DNA of 64,000 bases, from the NCBI GenBank assembly GCA_017517865.1, contig JAFWYB010000046.1, positions 1 to 64,000 on the forward strand, in the 5' to 3' direction. This document shows positions 54,469 to 62,902 of this stretch, piece by piece; the first letter of the stretch is position 1; each line of letters opens with the position of its first letter. Source of the stretch: Clostridia bacterium. GTDB taxonomy: Bacteria; Bacillota; Clostridia; Oscillospirales; Acutalibacteraceae. A program made the translations under genes and the position numbers. The notes under the pieces were generated by a model. It had not been told where the DNA came from, did no database searches, and saw nothing but the letters and a program-made list of their open reading frames with translations.

Positions 54469-56874
54469 TTAGCGTGCCATATTTTCAATTTCTTCAATAG
54501 GACCTCTGAAGTCGTCGGAAACATTATTGCCGAGCTTTTTTTCGCCCTTGATGAAGCCACCGAACATAAAGCCCTTGACGTCGGTTGACATCTGGAATTT
54601 TGAGATAACGTTTGTAAGTGCCTTTTTCTTATCCTCATTCTGAAGAAAAATGCAGTTTTCGAGAGTTATCTCAATTTTTGCATCAGCCTTTGCTGTGAGA
54701 GTAATCTCAAGAGTCTTGCCTACCTTTTTCTTCTCAAACTTCACGTCCTTACCGTTTACTGTTACGGTAACGTCGGCATCGGTGATATCCCTAAACTTGA
54801 GATTGAAGCTTCTCTTTGCAGGAACAACTGCTGCTGTTCCTTCTGCCTTACAGATGCTGAGAGAAACCTTGTCACCCTGCTGAGCAACTGTGAAGACAGT
54901 CTTGAGATATTCGCCCTGCTGATATGAGAGGGTCTCGCCGTCATCCTCATAAAGAGTGAAGCTGTTGTTACCTCTGTAAACGAGTACCTCAAGCTCTGCG
55001 GGGTTGGAGCAATCGTTGAGTCTGTCGTTCTTGCTCATGGGGATGATTGCACCCTCTTTAGCAAGCACGGGGATGTAATCTATATCGCGGAACATTTTTA
55101 CAAATTTGTTGCCCTCATATATTCTGCCTGTAAAGATATCGGTGTATCTTCCCTCGGGAAGCCATACGTTTACGCCTGCAAGGTTGGTGCTTTCGCTTGT
55201 GTGCTCTGTGATGGGAGCAACGATAAGCTCAGTGCCGAAGAAGAACTGATTCTTACAGTTATATGCACTTTCGTCTGTGGGGTAAGCGTAGTACATAGGC
55301 TCGCAGATTGCCCTGCACTCGGCATGTGTACGATAGTTCATTGTGTAAATGTAGGGAAGGAGCTTGTGTCTTAAGCGGAGAGCATCCTTTGCGATCCTTT
55401 CAACGGGGCCGCTGTAATTCCAGGGCTCTTTGCCTGCAAACTCGTTGTTTGTTGAATGGAGTCTGTTAACGGGGCTGAACACACCGAGCTGAACCCAACG
55501 AAGGTATAACTCGTCGTCCTTCTTGCCCATGCAGTGGCCGCCGATATCGTGGCTCCACCAGGGGTATGCAACGTTTGAAGCGGTAGCTGTAAAGCCGGGC
55601 TGGAAGTCGAGACTCTTCCAGGTCTGAGTTGTGTCGCCGCTGAAGCCGAGCGGGTAACGCTGAGAGCCTGCACCGCAGAAGCGAGAAAGAATAAGCGGTC
55701 TGTGGTTATCCTTGGCGTTATCGAGGAAGTGGTAGTGGTTAAGAGCCCACAGGGGGTCAAGACCGGGTACGTTGGTATGTGTGCCCTGCTGCCAGTCAAT
55801 CCACCAGAAGTCAACGCCCATTTTTTCAAAGGGATGATGAAGAATATCAAAGTAGTTTTCGGTGAACTTCTTATCTGTTATATCAAACTTAACGGGCTCT
55901 TTGTCTGCGGGGTTCTGCCCCATAGCCTTACACATTTCCTCATACTGATCTTCAAACCAGCGCACACCCATTGAGGGATGAATATTGAAGGTGGTGTGAT
56001 AGCCGTCATCCTTCAGCTTTTTGAGGAAGCCCTCGGGGTCGGGGAAAAGGTCTGTGTTGAAGCTGTAGCCCGTCCAGCCTGTTGACCAGAAATCGTAAAC
56101 GAATTCCATAAAGTTTTTGTGCATGCTGACCTTGTGGCTGTCCTTGCCGAATTTTTCTCTGATATTAACCCAGTGCCAGTCCATATCAACGGTAGCAACG
56201 GTAATGGGCACCTCTTCTTCCTTGAAGCGGTCCATAAGGTCGAGATATTCCTCCTGAGTGTAAGCCTTATAGCGGCTCCACCAGTTTGAAAGGGCATAAC
56301 GGGGAATAAGGGGAACCTTGCCCGTAAGCTTATAAAGGTCGGTTGTGGCACCGATATAGTCGTTGCCGTAAGCAAAATAATATACGTCACTTTCTTTGTT
56401 GTCACGGGGAAGAATAGTGCCGTCCTGCTTCATAACGAGGGTATTGCTGTCATCAAGCAGAGCCACGCCGTTTCTTGAGCAGACGCCGTCTGTAAGGGTA
56501 ATAATGCCTGCGGTGATGTCGAGGGTACGGCAGGTGCCCTTAAGGTTTCCGCCCTTGTAATCCGTCACGGTTCTTCCGTCACGAAGCTTTATGCGGAGCA
56601 TCTTCTGCTCCTTGAGCGAATAGAGATAGTTTGCCTTTGTCGTTTTGATTTCGATTTCGTCGGCACTGTCCTTGATTTCGTATTTTGCCGCGTCAAAATC
56701 ACGGAACCAGACGCTCTGGGTAGCCTCGTCGCAGAAGCGGGCGTTTTTCTGCACTTCCACGCGCAGAAGGCAGGGGGTGATAACGGTAAATCTTATGTTG
56801 CCTCTTATGAAGGACTGACCTTCAACGGCAACGGGTGAAGCATCAATGGCAAATCTTTTTGCAAAACTGTCCAT
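54469..56874 (-). CDS. GH31 family alpha-glucosidase
   Basis: This is an 801-residue GH31 glycoside hydrolase without a signal peptide, so it should work in the cytoplasm. Residues about 20-215 are the N-terminal beta domain. The barrel carries DFWWIDWQQG with the nucleophile Asp and, further on, GDTTQTW and WWSHDIGGH around the acid/base. The C-terminal beta domain has YRGNNSFTLYEDDGET (DUF5110-like). GH31 enzymes release glucose or xylose from alpha-linked oligosaccharides; alpha-glucosidase is the best guess. AAAGGAGA precedes the ATG. It lies 42 nt downstream of the C45-type amidase gene and is read with it. Confidence 0.92.
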   Translation of the reverse strand: MDSFAKRFAIDASPVAVEGQSFIRGNIRFTVITPCLLRVEVQKNARFCDEATQSVWFRDFDAAKYEIKDSADEIEIKTTKANYLYSLKEQKMLRIKLRDGRTVTDYKGGNLKGTCRTLDITAGIITLTDGVCSRNGVALLDDSNTLVMKQDGTILPRDNKESDVYYFAYGNDYIGATTDLYKLTGKVPLIPRYALSNWWSRYKAYTQEEYLDLMDRFKEEEVPITVATVDMDWHWVNIREKFGKDSHKVSMHKNFMEFVYDFWSTGWTGYSFNTDLFPDPEGFLKKLKDDGYHTTFNIHPSMGVRWFEDQYEEMCKAMGQNPADKEPVKFDITDKKFTENYFDILHHPFEKMGVDFWWIDWQQGTHTNVPGLDPLWALNHYHFLDNAKDNHRPLILSRFCGAGSQRYPLGFSGDTTQTWKSLDFQPGFTATASNVAYPWWSHDIGGHCMGKKDDELYLRWVQLGVFSPVNRLHSTNNEFAGKEPWNYSGPVERIAKDALRLRHKLLPYIYTMNYRTHAECRAICEPMYYAYPTDESAYNCKNQFFFGTELIVAPITEHTSESTNLAGVNVWLPEGRYTDIFTGRIYEGNKFVKMFRDIDYIPVLAKEGAIIPMSKNDRLNDCSNPAELEVLVYRGNNSFTLYEDDGETLSYQQGEYLKTVFTVAQQGDKVSLSICKAEGTAAVVPAKRSFNLKFRDITDADVTVTVNGKDVKFEKKKVGKTLEITLTAKADAKIEITLENCIFLQNEDKKKALTNVISKFQMSTDVKGFMFGGFIKGEKKLGNNVSDDFRGPIEEIENMAR

Positions 56875-56916
56875 AGTAATCTCCTTTATGTATATTTTTA
56901 TTTGTGTTTAATTTTC

Positions 56917-57945
56917 TTATTCCGCAGCGATGATTTCACCGGGCCTGTCAACGCTTAAGCGGTACTTCTTTTCGTAGTCCATGCCTGCACACAGGAGCAC
57001 ACTCTTTTCGCTGCAGTTGTAAACCGCACTCCAGAGAGTGATTACGGGGTGCTTTAAAAGCTTGTGGGTATAATCAAGCACACATTCCGAAAGAAGAGTC
57101 ATAGCGCTGTTTTCGGTGATAATGCCGTCGCTTTTTCTGAGGGTCTTTTTTATGCGGCTGTAACGGTCGTAGCCTCTGCCGTCGTGGTTGTCGCCGCCCT
57201 CTGTAAGGAAGTAGTTGGTAAGCGCCAGGTTTTCGTTCTTTTCATTCTGCCTTATAACGTGCATTTTGTTGTTGACATATTCGATAATGGCACTGTTGCC
57301 CTCGGCGTCGGCAAGCTGATAGTGATAGTTGATGAAAATAGAGTCGTGCATATCATACTCAGAGAAAAGCTCAACAGCCTCGTCAACGGTTGCACATTTG
57401 TCAAGTGCGGCACGGATTGCAACGGTTGTGATGATGGGCTTTTTACCCGTATCCTGCTTGGTTGCCTTTGATTTTATCTCAAGCACGGCAATGCTTAAGC
57501 CTTTTTCGTTGATACCGTCCATAGCCATATAGGGCGCACCCATAACACGGTGGTGCTTTTTTGCGTTTTTCAGTGAGAAATGCTCGGTGCCGTGAATAAA
57601 GAAGGTTGTATCAATGATTGAAACGCTTTTATAGCCCTTTTCGGGGGCTGTCCAGCAAACTGTGCAGGGAGCCTTCTTATAATCAAAGTTTCTGCCGAGC
57701 AGATAGTTGCCTTCGGGTGTTCTTGCGTTGAAGGTTGAGCAGGCGAAGCCGCCGTGGGCGGGGTTGGGCATAATTGCAGTGCGCACCTTTTTCTGAAGAA
57801 AAAGCACGGCATCCATAATATTACCTACACCCTTTGTGAGAAGCTCGTCAAGTCCGTAGTCGTTTTCATAAACAAGAGACCAGATGTTGTCGTCAATCTG
57901 CCTGAAAGAAGAAAGAGTTTTTTGCTTTGCGATGTTTTCTTTCAT
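56917..57945 (-). CDS. C45/choloylglycine-hydrolase-like amidase (Ntn hydrolase)
   Basis: The 342-residue protein shows the linear-amide C-N hydrolase pattern: GGFACSTFNA with the likely nucleophile Cys69, LLGRNFDY, GINEKGLSIAVLEIK, and YQLADAEGNSAIIEY. In this superfamily the Cys becomes N-terminal after self-cleavage, so residues 1-68 would be a pro-segment. The substrate could be an acylated amino acid, a bile salt amide or a beta-lactam-like amide; sequence does not decide. There is no signal peptide. It is the promoter-proximal gene of the unit with GH31. Confidence 0.78.
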   Translation of the reverse strand: MKENIAKQKTLSSFRQIDDNIWSLVYENDYGLDELLTKGVGNIMDAVLFLQKKVRTAIMPNPAHGGFACSTFNARTPEGNYLLGRNFDYKKAPCTVCWTAPEKGYKSVSIIDTTFFIHGTEHFSLKNAKKHHRVMGAPYMAMDGINEKGLSIAVLEIKSKATKQDTGKKPIITTVAIRAALDKCATVDEAVELFSEYDMHDSIFINYHYQLADAEGNSAIIEYVNNKMHVIRQNEKNENLALTNYFLTEGGDNHDGRGYDRYSRIKKTLRKSDGIITENSAMTLLSECVLDYTHKLLKHPVITLWSAVYNCSEKSVLLCAGMDYEKKYRLSVDRPGEIIAAE

Positions 57946-57985
57946 AGTCTGTCTATTCTCCTTCTTTCTCTTTTATATTTAAATA

Positions 57986-58014
57986 AGTATATCACAGTTT
58001 TTTTGCTATAACAA
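57986..58014 (-). promoter_or_regulatory. Promoter of the amidase-GH31 operon
   Basis: On the minus strand TTGTTA-N17-TATACT with TGA before the -10 box. Confidence 0.75.
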
Positions 58015-58066
58015 GAAGAAACTGACTTAAATTATTTATAAGTGCACACAAATTTTTATAAAACCG

Positions 58067-58095
58067 TTGCAATTGAGATTAAAAAGCATTACAAT
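58067..58095 (+). promoter_or_regulatory. Promoter of the DUF2804 gene
   Basis: TTGCAA-N17-TACAAT, divergent from the amidase promoter about 50 bp away. Confidence 0.65.
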
Positions 58096-58126
58096 AAAGA
58101 AAAGAAAACAGTAAAGGAGAATTATT

Positions 58127-59224
58127 ATGAGTGAAACACCACGCACCTATGTGCCCTTTCAGCAGTGGAAGGAAAAATCAAAGCAGACAGAATACACTGA
58201 GGCAACACCGCTTCTCGCTCCCGACGGAACACTTCTTGCAAAGGGCTGGGCAAGACATAACGTTTTTGATTACAATAGAGATTACGTAAAAAAGGGTAGC
58301 CCCATGAGCAAAAAGGAATGGGACTTCTATCAGGTTGCCGACGGCAATTATATGGTACAGCTCAGCTTTGCAAACATCGGTATCGGCGGCTATGTTGCAG
58401 GTAAGCTTATTGACCTTAAGGCGGGCAAGGTTATTGTTGATGCTACCCAGCTTTTCCTCGGCGGTAAGAAGTATCTTCCTCCTCTCAAGGGTGACGTGCC
58501 TAACCGTTTCAAGGCAACAATCGGCAAGGCAGAGTTTGATTTTGACACGAAGGAAAACACAAGAACAATCTGGTTTAAGATGGCTCTCAAGGATAAGACG
58601 GTTGAGTGCAAGTTTGATATGGACATTATGCCCGGCCTTGAAAACATCACAACAGTGCTTCCCTTTGCAGGTGACCCCAAGAAGTACTTTATGACAACAA
58701 AGCAGGCATGTATGCCTTGTAAGGGCTTTTACAAGGACGGCGACAAGGTTTACGAATTCAGCAAGGAAAACACCTTCTGTTCTCTTGACTGGGGCCGTGT
58801 AAACACACCTCACAAGATGGTCTGGTACTGGGGCAGCGGCTCAAAGTATATCACTGATGCCAACGGTGAAAAGAAGCTCTTCGGCTTTGAAATCACATGG
58901 GCAATCGGCGACGAAAGCAATGCTACCGAAACCTGTATCTTCTACGACGGTAAGGTACACAAATTCGGTGCTGTTGACGTTGAAACCTTCCCCAAGCCCG
59001 ATAAGTTTATGAATGACTGGGTATTTATCTCTGAGGACAAGCGCTTCAACCTTACTATGAAGCCCACCTTCGACCATCATTCAGATATGAATTTGGGTAT
59101 TGCAAGAATGCACACCCATCAGGTACACGGTATCTGGAACGGTGATGTAGTGCTTGATGACGGCACAAAGCTTGAAATCAAGGACATGTACGCATTCTGC
59201 GAATACGTTGAAAATAAGTGGTAA
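58127..59224 (+). CDS. DUF2804 family protein
   Basis: This 365-residue soluble protein matches the DUF2804 pattern: a start with LLAPDGTLLAKGWARHNVFD, a central CSLDWGRVNTPHKMVWYWG and a C-terminal HGIWNGDVVLDDGTKLEIKD. It is probably beta-rich. Its function is unknown; resemblance to lipocalin-like or carotenoid-modifying folds has been suggested for related families but I cannot test it here. It has its own promoter, AAAGGAGA ribosome site and terminator. Confidence 0.85.
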   Translation: MSETPRTYVPFQQWKEKSKQTEYTEATPLLAPDGTLLAKGWARHNVFDYNRDYVKKGSPMSKKEWDFYQVADGNYMVQLSFANIGIGGYVAGKLIDLKAGKVIVDATQLFLGGKKYLPPLKGDVPNRFKATIGKAEFDFDTKENTRTIWFKMALKDKTVECKFDMDIMPGLENITTVLPFAGDPKKYFMTTKQACMPCKGFYKDGDKVYEFSKENTFCSLDWGRVNTPHKMVWYWGSGSKYITDANGEKKLFGFEITWAIGDESNATETCIFYDGKVHKFGAVDVETFPKPDKFMNDWVFISEDKRFNLTMKPTFDHHSDMNLGIARMHTHQVHGIWNGDVVLDDGTKLEIKDMYAFCEYVENKW

Positions 59225-59230
59225 AAAAAA

Positions 59231-59254
59231 GCTCCCCTCGGGGAGCCTTTTTTT
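59231..59254 (+). terminator. Terminator of the DUF2804 gene
   Basis: GCTCCCC/GGGGAGC with a 2-nt loop, followed by a run of T. Confidence 0.9.
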
Positions 59255-59278
59255 AGTAGCAAGTAGTAAGTAGTAAGG
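59255..59278 (+). repeat. Short tandem AGTAGTA repeat
   Basis: AGTAGCAAGTAGTAAGTAGT directly follows the terminator, as the related run at 8939 does after the glgA terminator. Confidence 0.6.
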
Positions 59279-59298
59279 GAATGCCCGAAGGGCAATCA

Positions 59299-59328
59299 AA
59301 GCCCCTTCCGTTGCGACGGAAGGGGCTT
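59299..59328 (-). terminator. Hairpin terminator of the duplicated membrane protein gene
   Basis: AAGCCCCTTCCGT/ACGGAAGGGGCTT is a perfect 13-bp stem with a 4-nt loop, 5 nt beyond the stop of the leftward gene. The U-tract is short (TTTGATT). Confidence 0.65.
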
Positions 59329-59333
59329 GAATT

Positions 59334-60923
59334 TTAAGCGTATATTTCTTCTGCTTCCTTTTCGTCTGAGGGGGCAAGCTGCTTGCTTTCCTTTTTCTTA
59401 AGTACAAGCCACAGAATTATCATAACGGGTATAATGCCTGCTGTTGCACAGATCATATCGGTCAGAGTATCGAAAAGAGTTTCGATGCCTAAGGTGTCCA
59501 GACCCTTGTCAAAAATACCAATGTCTTCAAACACAGTCCTGCTGAAATTCTCACTTGGTCCGCCGTAAAGCTTTACAAAGAAGGGGTCCTTTGTAAAGGG
59601 GTTGTTTTCGGGCATACGGTATGCCATGTTGCCTGATTCGGGCCAGTAGTAGTCAATGAAAAATTCATAAACCTCCCAGATGACTATTGCAAAGAAGGAG
59701 AAGCCTGAGGCGTTGAGTGTTCTCAGAAGCGGTGAAGCCTTGTCGCCCTTTCTCATCAGAGGTGTAATAAGCTCGTTGCCGATAAGAACGGCAACTGCGC
59801 CCATCATAACGTGCAGAAATTTATCGTAGCTCGTTACGTGGTATGAGAAATTAAAGCCGTGGCTGAGGAAGGAAGCAAAGATAATTATAAAGTTTATCCA
59901 GGACTGACAGCGGAAGGGAACCTTACAGAAAATCCGTTTGGGGAAAAGAAGAATTCTAACAAGGGGTACGGCGAAGGTTGCAATAAGGTTAAGTGTCATA
60001 ATAAGCACGGTTATGCTTGAGGGGCCGTGAAGCTTAAGACGGTAGACAAGCATAACGGTCTGGCCGATTCTGAGCACCCACCAGAAGATATATTCGGGTA
60101 AGGTGATTCCCTCTTTCAGAGCCTTGATTTCACTCTTTATAAAACCTTTTATGCCGCCGAAGCGTACCTTTGTCTTGTCGGGTGCGATGTAGGTGCCTGC
60201 CTTTTTATCCCTTGCTCTGAGGTAAAAGACAAGGAAAATAATTGCGGGAATTGCACCTGCAACGGCACAGAGCATATCAATAACCGTATCAAATACACCG
60301 GCAAAGCCTGCTTCAAAGTTTGCACTTCTTCCGCCGAAAAGCCAAATAAAAAACGGATCACGGTCAGGGTCGGAGCTGTATGCCATATTGGTAGAGCCGG
60401 GCCAGTTATAGTCAACGATGAATTCATAAATTTCCCAAAGAACCATAGCAAAAAATGAAAAGCCGGTTGCCGTGAGAATTCTGAAGGAATCGGAAACCTT
60501 ATCTTTTTCTCTTATAAATACATCTGCAAGCTCACTGCCCAGAAGAAGCACAACCGCTCCCGACATAAAGTGCATAAGCTTATCCCAACCGGTGACCTCG
60601 TTGATAAGGTCGAAGGTGTGGCCGAGGAAGGCGGCGAAGAAAACAATGACGTTTATCCAGCGCTGACAGCCGAAGGGAAGTCGGCAGACGACTCTTTTCG
60701 GGAAAAGCAGAAGCCTTATAAGCGGCACGGTAAAGGTTGCCAGCAGATTGACACTGAGGATGAGAACGGTCAGGCTGAAGCCGGGTCCGTTTTGTTTTTG
60801 CTTATAAATGATAGCTGCCACCATAGCCGTTCTGAGTAGCCAGCATAATATGTATTCAAAAACAGATATTTCTTTTTTTAGGCAGGCGGCTTCTTTTTTT
60901 ATAAAGCCTTTTATTTTATTCAA
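59334..60923 (-). CDS. Membrane protein with two tandem YjdF/DUF2238-like halves
   Basis: This 529-residue protein is an internal duplication. The first half begins GFIKKEAACLKKEISVFEY and the second GFIKSEIKALKEGITLPEY; both go on with a Leu-rich membrane region, RLLLFPKR/RILLFPKR, GWDKLMHFMSGAV/SYDKFLHVMMGAV, WEIYEFIVDY/WEVYEFFIDY and a D.L.DMICA.AG..P segment. Each half has about six membrane spans. The D..xH and E..E residues recall YjdF-like (DUF2238) proteins of unknown function. I chose the TTG at 60923 because AAAGGAG lies 7 nt upstream; an ATG further upstream overlaps that ribosome site. Confidence 0.75.
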   Translation of the reverse strand: MNKIKGFIKKEAACLKKEISVFEYILCWLLRTAMVAAIIYKQKQNGPGFSLTVLILSVNLLATFTVPLIRLLLFPKRVVCRLPFGCQRWINVIVFFAAFLGHTFDLINEVTGWDKLMHFMSGAVVLLLGSELADVFIREKDKVSDSFRILTATGFSFFAMVLWEIYEFIVDYNWPGSTNMAYSSDPDRDPFFIWLFGGRSANFEAGFAGVFDTVIDMLCAVAGAIPAIIFLVFYLRARDKKAGTYIAPDKTKVRFGGIKGFIKSEIKALKEGITLPEYIFWWVLRIGQTVMLVYRLKLHGPSSITVLIMTLNLIATFAVPLVRILLFPKRIFCKVPFRCQSWINFIIIFASFLSHGFNFSYHVTSYDKFLHVMMGAVAVLIGNELITPLMRKGDKASPLLRTLNASGFSFFAIVIWEVYEFFIDYYWPESGNMAYRMPENNPFTKDPFFVKLYGGPSENFSRTVFEDIGIFDKGLDTLGIETLFDTLTDMICATAGIIPVMIILWLVLKKKESKQLAPSDEKEAEEIYA

Positions 60924-60953
60924 AGCTATCACTCCTTTCATAATTACAGGAAA

Positions 60954-60959
60954 ATAATA
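60954..60959 (-). promoter_or_regulatory. Extended -10 box of the duplicated membrane protein gene
   Basis: TGCTATTAT on the minus strand; no good -35 box at 17 bp. It lies next to a cluster of ACAAT/ATTGT half-sites (60975-61000). Confidence 0.45.
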
Positions 60960-60974
60960 GCACAAAAGAAAAAA

Positions 60975-61000
60975 ACAATAAACTATTGTAACAATATTGT
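60975..61000. promoter_or_regulatory. Possible operator cluster of ACAAT/ATTGT half-sites
   Basis: Four half-sites lie in 26 bp (ACAAT 60975, ATTGT 60985, ACAAT 60991, ATTGT 60996); the last two form the perfect palindrome ACAATATTGT. It sits between divergent genes, so a repressor could act on either side. Confidence 0.4.
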
Positions 61001-61050
61001 AATTGAGAAAAGCTCAGGAAAAATTTGCTGAAGATACCCGGAGATTTCTG

Positions 61051-61079
61051 TTGAGTTTTTCACAGCTTTATGGTATAAT
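61051..61079 (+). promoter_or_regulatory. Promoter of the acetyltransferase-flavoprotein operon
   Basis: TTGAGT-N17-TATAAT with TGG before the -10 box. Confidence 0.85.
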
Positions 61080-61113
61080 ATCACAGCGAAAGAAACATTG
61101 TGCGGAGGTAACG

Positions 61114-61701
61114 ATGAAGGAAAGAAAATTCAGCAGGAAAGAGCTTAAATATTACGCAAGAATGGCGGCAGAAGCTTACGTGAACGACCCTGTGCATTCC
61201 TATGCGACCAAAAATGAAAAAATCAGAAAAAAATATATCTACCATTTTATGATGGAGCGTCTTTCAACCTCAAACCGCGAGGATATAATCTATGAGGACG
61301 AAGAAAAAAGAGGCATCTGTGTATGGCGTGATGCCCATAATGAATATGATATATTTGATTTTATGCTTTGTCCCAACTGGGTGTTTCTTTGCATGTATCT
61401 TCCCAACACAATAAAGACTCTTTCAGCATACAGCCACCTTGACGTTAAGGTTTTCCCTGAAAACACAAAGATAATTTCTCCCGTTTTCACCGATGTGAGC
61501 CATCAGGGTAAGGGCATAGCCACAAGGCTTATAAAGCAAGGCATAAAAGACCTTACAGCTCAGGGATATAAGCTTGGTCTTGAGGCTCAGAATGAGGATA
61601 ACGTAAAATTTTATGAAAAGCTCGGCTTTAAGGTAATCAAACACGAATATTTTGAAAAAGAAAAAATGCATAGTTATTATATGATATACGAAGGAGAATG
61701 A
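61114..61701 (+). CDS. GNAT family N-acetyltransferase
   Basis: The 195-residue protein has the GNAT acetyl-CoA loop in VSHQGKGIATRLIKQG and the C-terminal GLEAQNEDNVKFYEKLGFKVI. The substrate is unknown. I chose the ATG at 61114, 6 nt after GCGGAGG; the longer frame from 61003 starts upstream of the promoter. Its stop lies 2 nt before the next gene, so they form an operon. Confidence 0.87.
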   Translation: MKERKFSRKELKYYARMAAEAYVNDPVHSYATKNEKIRKKYIYHFMMERLSTSNREDIIYEDEEKRGICVWRDAHNEYDIFDFMLCPNWVFLCMYLPNTIKTLSAYSHLDVKVFPENTKIISPVFTDVSHQGKGIATRLIKQGIKDLTAQGYKLGLEAQNEDNVKFYEKLGFKVIKHEYFEKEKMHSYYMIYEGE

Positions 61702-61703
61702 AA

Positions 61704-62855
61704 ATGAAAATCACAGAAGATATTTTATACGTTGGTGTAAATGACAGAGAAATCGACCTTTTCGAGGGTCAATATATCGTACCCGAGGGTATGGCATATA
61801 ATTCATACGTTATATTTGACGAAAAAACGGCGGTAACAGATACGGTTGATGCACGCTTTGCTGACGAATGGCTCGGCAACATTAAAGCGGTGCTCGGTGG
61901 TAAGGCTCCCGATTATCTTATAATCCACCACATGGAGCCTGACCACAGCTCAAGCATCCGTGCCTTCTGTGAGGCTTACCCCGAAACAGTTATAGTCGGC
62001 AACGCCAAAACCTTCGGTATGATAAAGGCATTTTTCGGTGACATTTCAAACGGAACGCTTGCCGTAAAGGATGGCGAAAAGCTCAGCCTCGGCAAGCATG
62101 AGCTTACCTTTGTTTTTGCGCCTATGGTGCACTGGCCTGAGGTTATGCTCAGCTTCGACAGCACCGATAAGGTACTCTTTTCTGCTGATGCCTTCGGTAA
62201 GTTCGGTGCTCTTGACGCAGATGAGGACTGGGCTTGCGAGGCAAGAAGATACTACTTCGGCATCGTGGGAAAATACGGCGCTCAGGTGCAGGCTCTTCTT
62301 AAGAAAGCGGCAGGCCTTCCTATAGAGATTATCTGTCCTCTTCACGGCCCCGTGCTTACCGAAAACCTCGGCTATTATATCGGCCTTTATAACACCTGGT
62401 CAGCCTACGGCGTTGAAAGTGAAGGCATATGTATAGCTTATACCTCAGTTTACGGCAACACTAAAAAGGCGGCAGAGCTTCTTAAGGAAAAGCTTCTTGA
62501 AAAGGGCTGTAAAAAGGTTGTTCTCAACGACCTTGCAAGAGCAGACATGGCTGAGTGTATTGAGGATGCTTTCCGCTACGGTACTCTCGTGCTTGCAACA
62601 ACAACCTATAACGGCGATATTTTCCCGTTTATGAAGCAGTTCATCGACGGACTTACCGAAAGATTCTATCAGAACAGAAGACTGGCTTTTATTGAAAACG
62701 GAAGCTGGGGTCCTCTTGCGGCAAGAAAAATGAAGGCTCATTTCGAAAACAGCAAAAATATTACCTTTGCAGAAAATACCGTTACGGTGCGCTCTGCACT
62801 TAACGAAGAAAGCGTTGCCGCTATTGAGGCTCTTGCCGACGAGCTTACGGCATAA
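61704..62855 (+). CDS. FprA-type flavodiiron protein
   Basis: This cytoplasmic protein reduces O2 to water or NO to N2O using a diiron centre and FMN. The 383 residues hold a metallo-beta-lactamase-like domain with ligands in HHMEPDHSSS (H-x-E-x-D-H), MVHWPE, SADAFGKFG and LHGP, all intact. A C-terminal flavodoxin domain (about 250-380) has the FMN loop YTSVYGNTKKAAELL. The ATG at 61704 lies 7 nt after AAGGAG; an ATG at 61698 would be too close to the site. It probably protects an anaerobe from oxygen. The next gene, with flavodoxin and ferredoxin parts, might supply electrons. Confidence 0.93.
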   Translation: MKITEDILYVGVNDREIDLFEGQYIVPEGMAYNSYVIFDEKTAVTDTVDARFADEWLGNIKAVLGGKAPDYLIIHHMEPDHSSSIRAFCEAYPETVIVGNAKTFGMIKAFFGDISNGTLAVKDGEKLSLGKHELTFVFAPMVHWPEVMLSFDSTDKVLFSADAFGKFGALDADEDWACEARRYYFGIVGKYGAQVQALLKKAAGLPIEIICPLHGPVLTENLGYYIGLYNTWSAYGVESEGICIAYTSVYGNTKKAAELLKEKLLEKGCKKVVLNDLARADMAECIEDAFRYGTLVLATTTYNGDIFPFMKQFIDGLTERFYQNRRLAFIENGSWGPLAARKMKAHFENSKNITFAENTVTVRSALNEESVAAIEALADELTA

Positions 62856-62860
62856 AAATA

Positions 62861-62889
62861 ACCCCCTGTTCGTGCAGGGGGTATTATTA
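62861..62889 (+). terminator. Hairpin after the flavodiiron gene
   Basis: ACCCCCTG/CAGGGGGT with a 6-nt loop is followed by ATTATT rather than a T-run, so it may only partly stop transcription into the next gene. Confidence 0.6.
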
Positions 62890-62902
62890 AAGGAGAGGCT
62901 TT

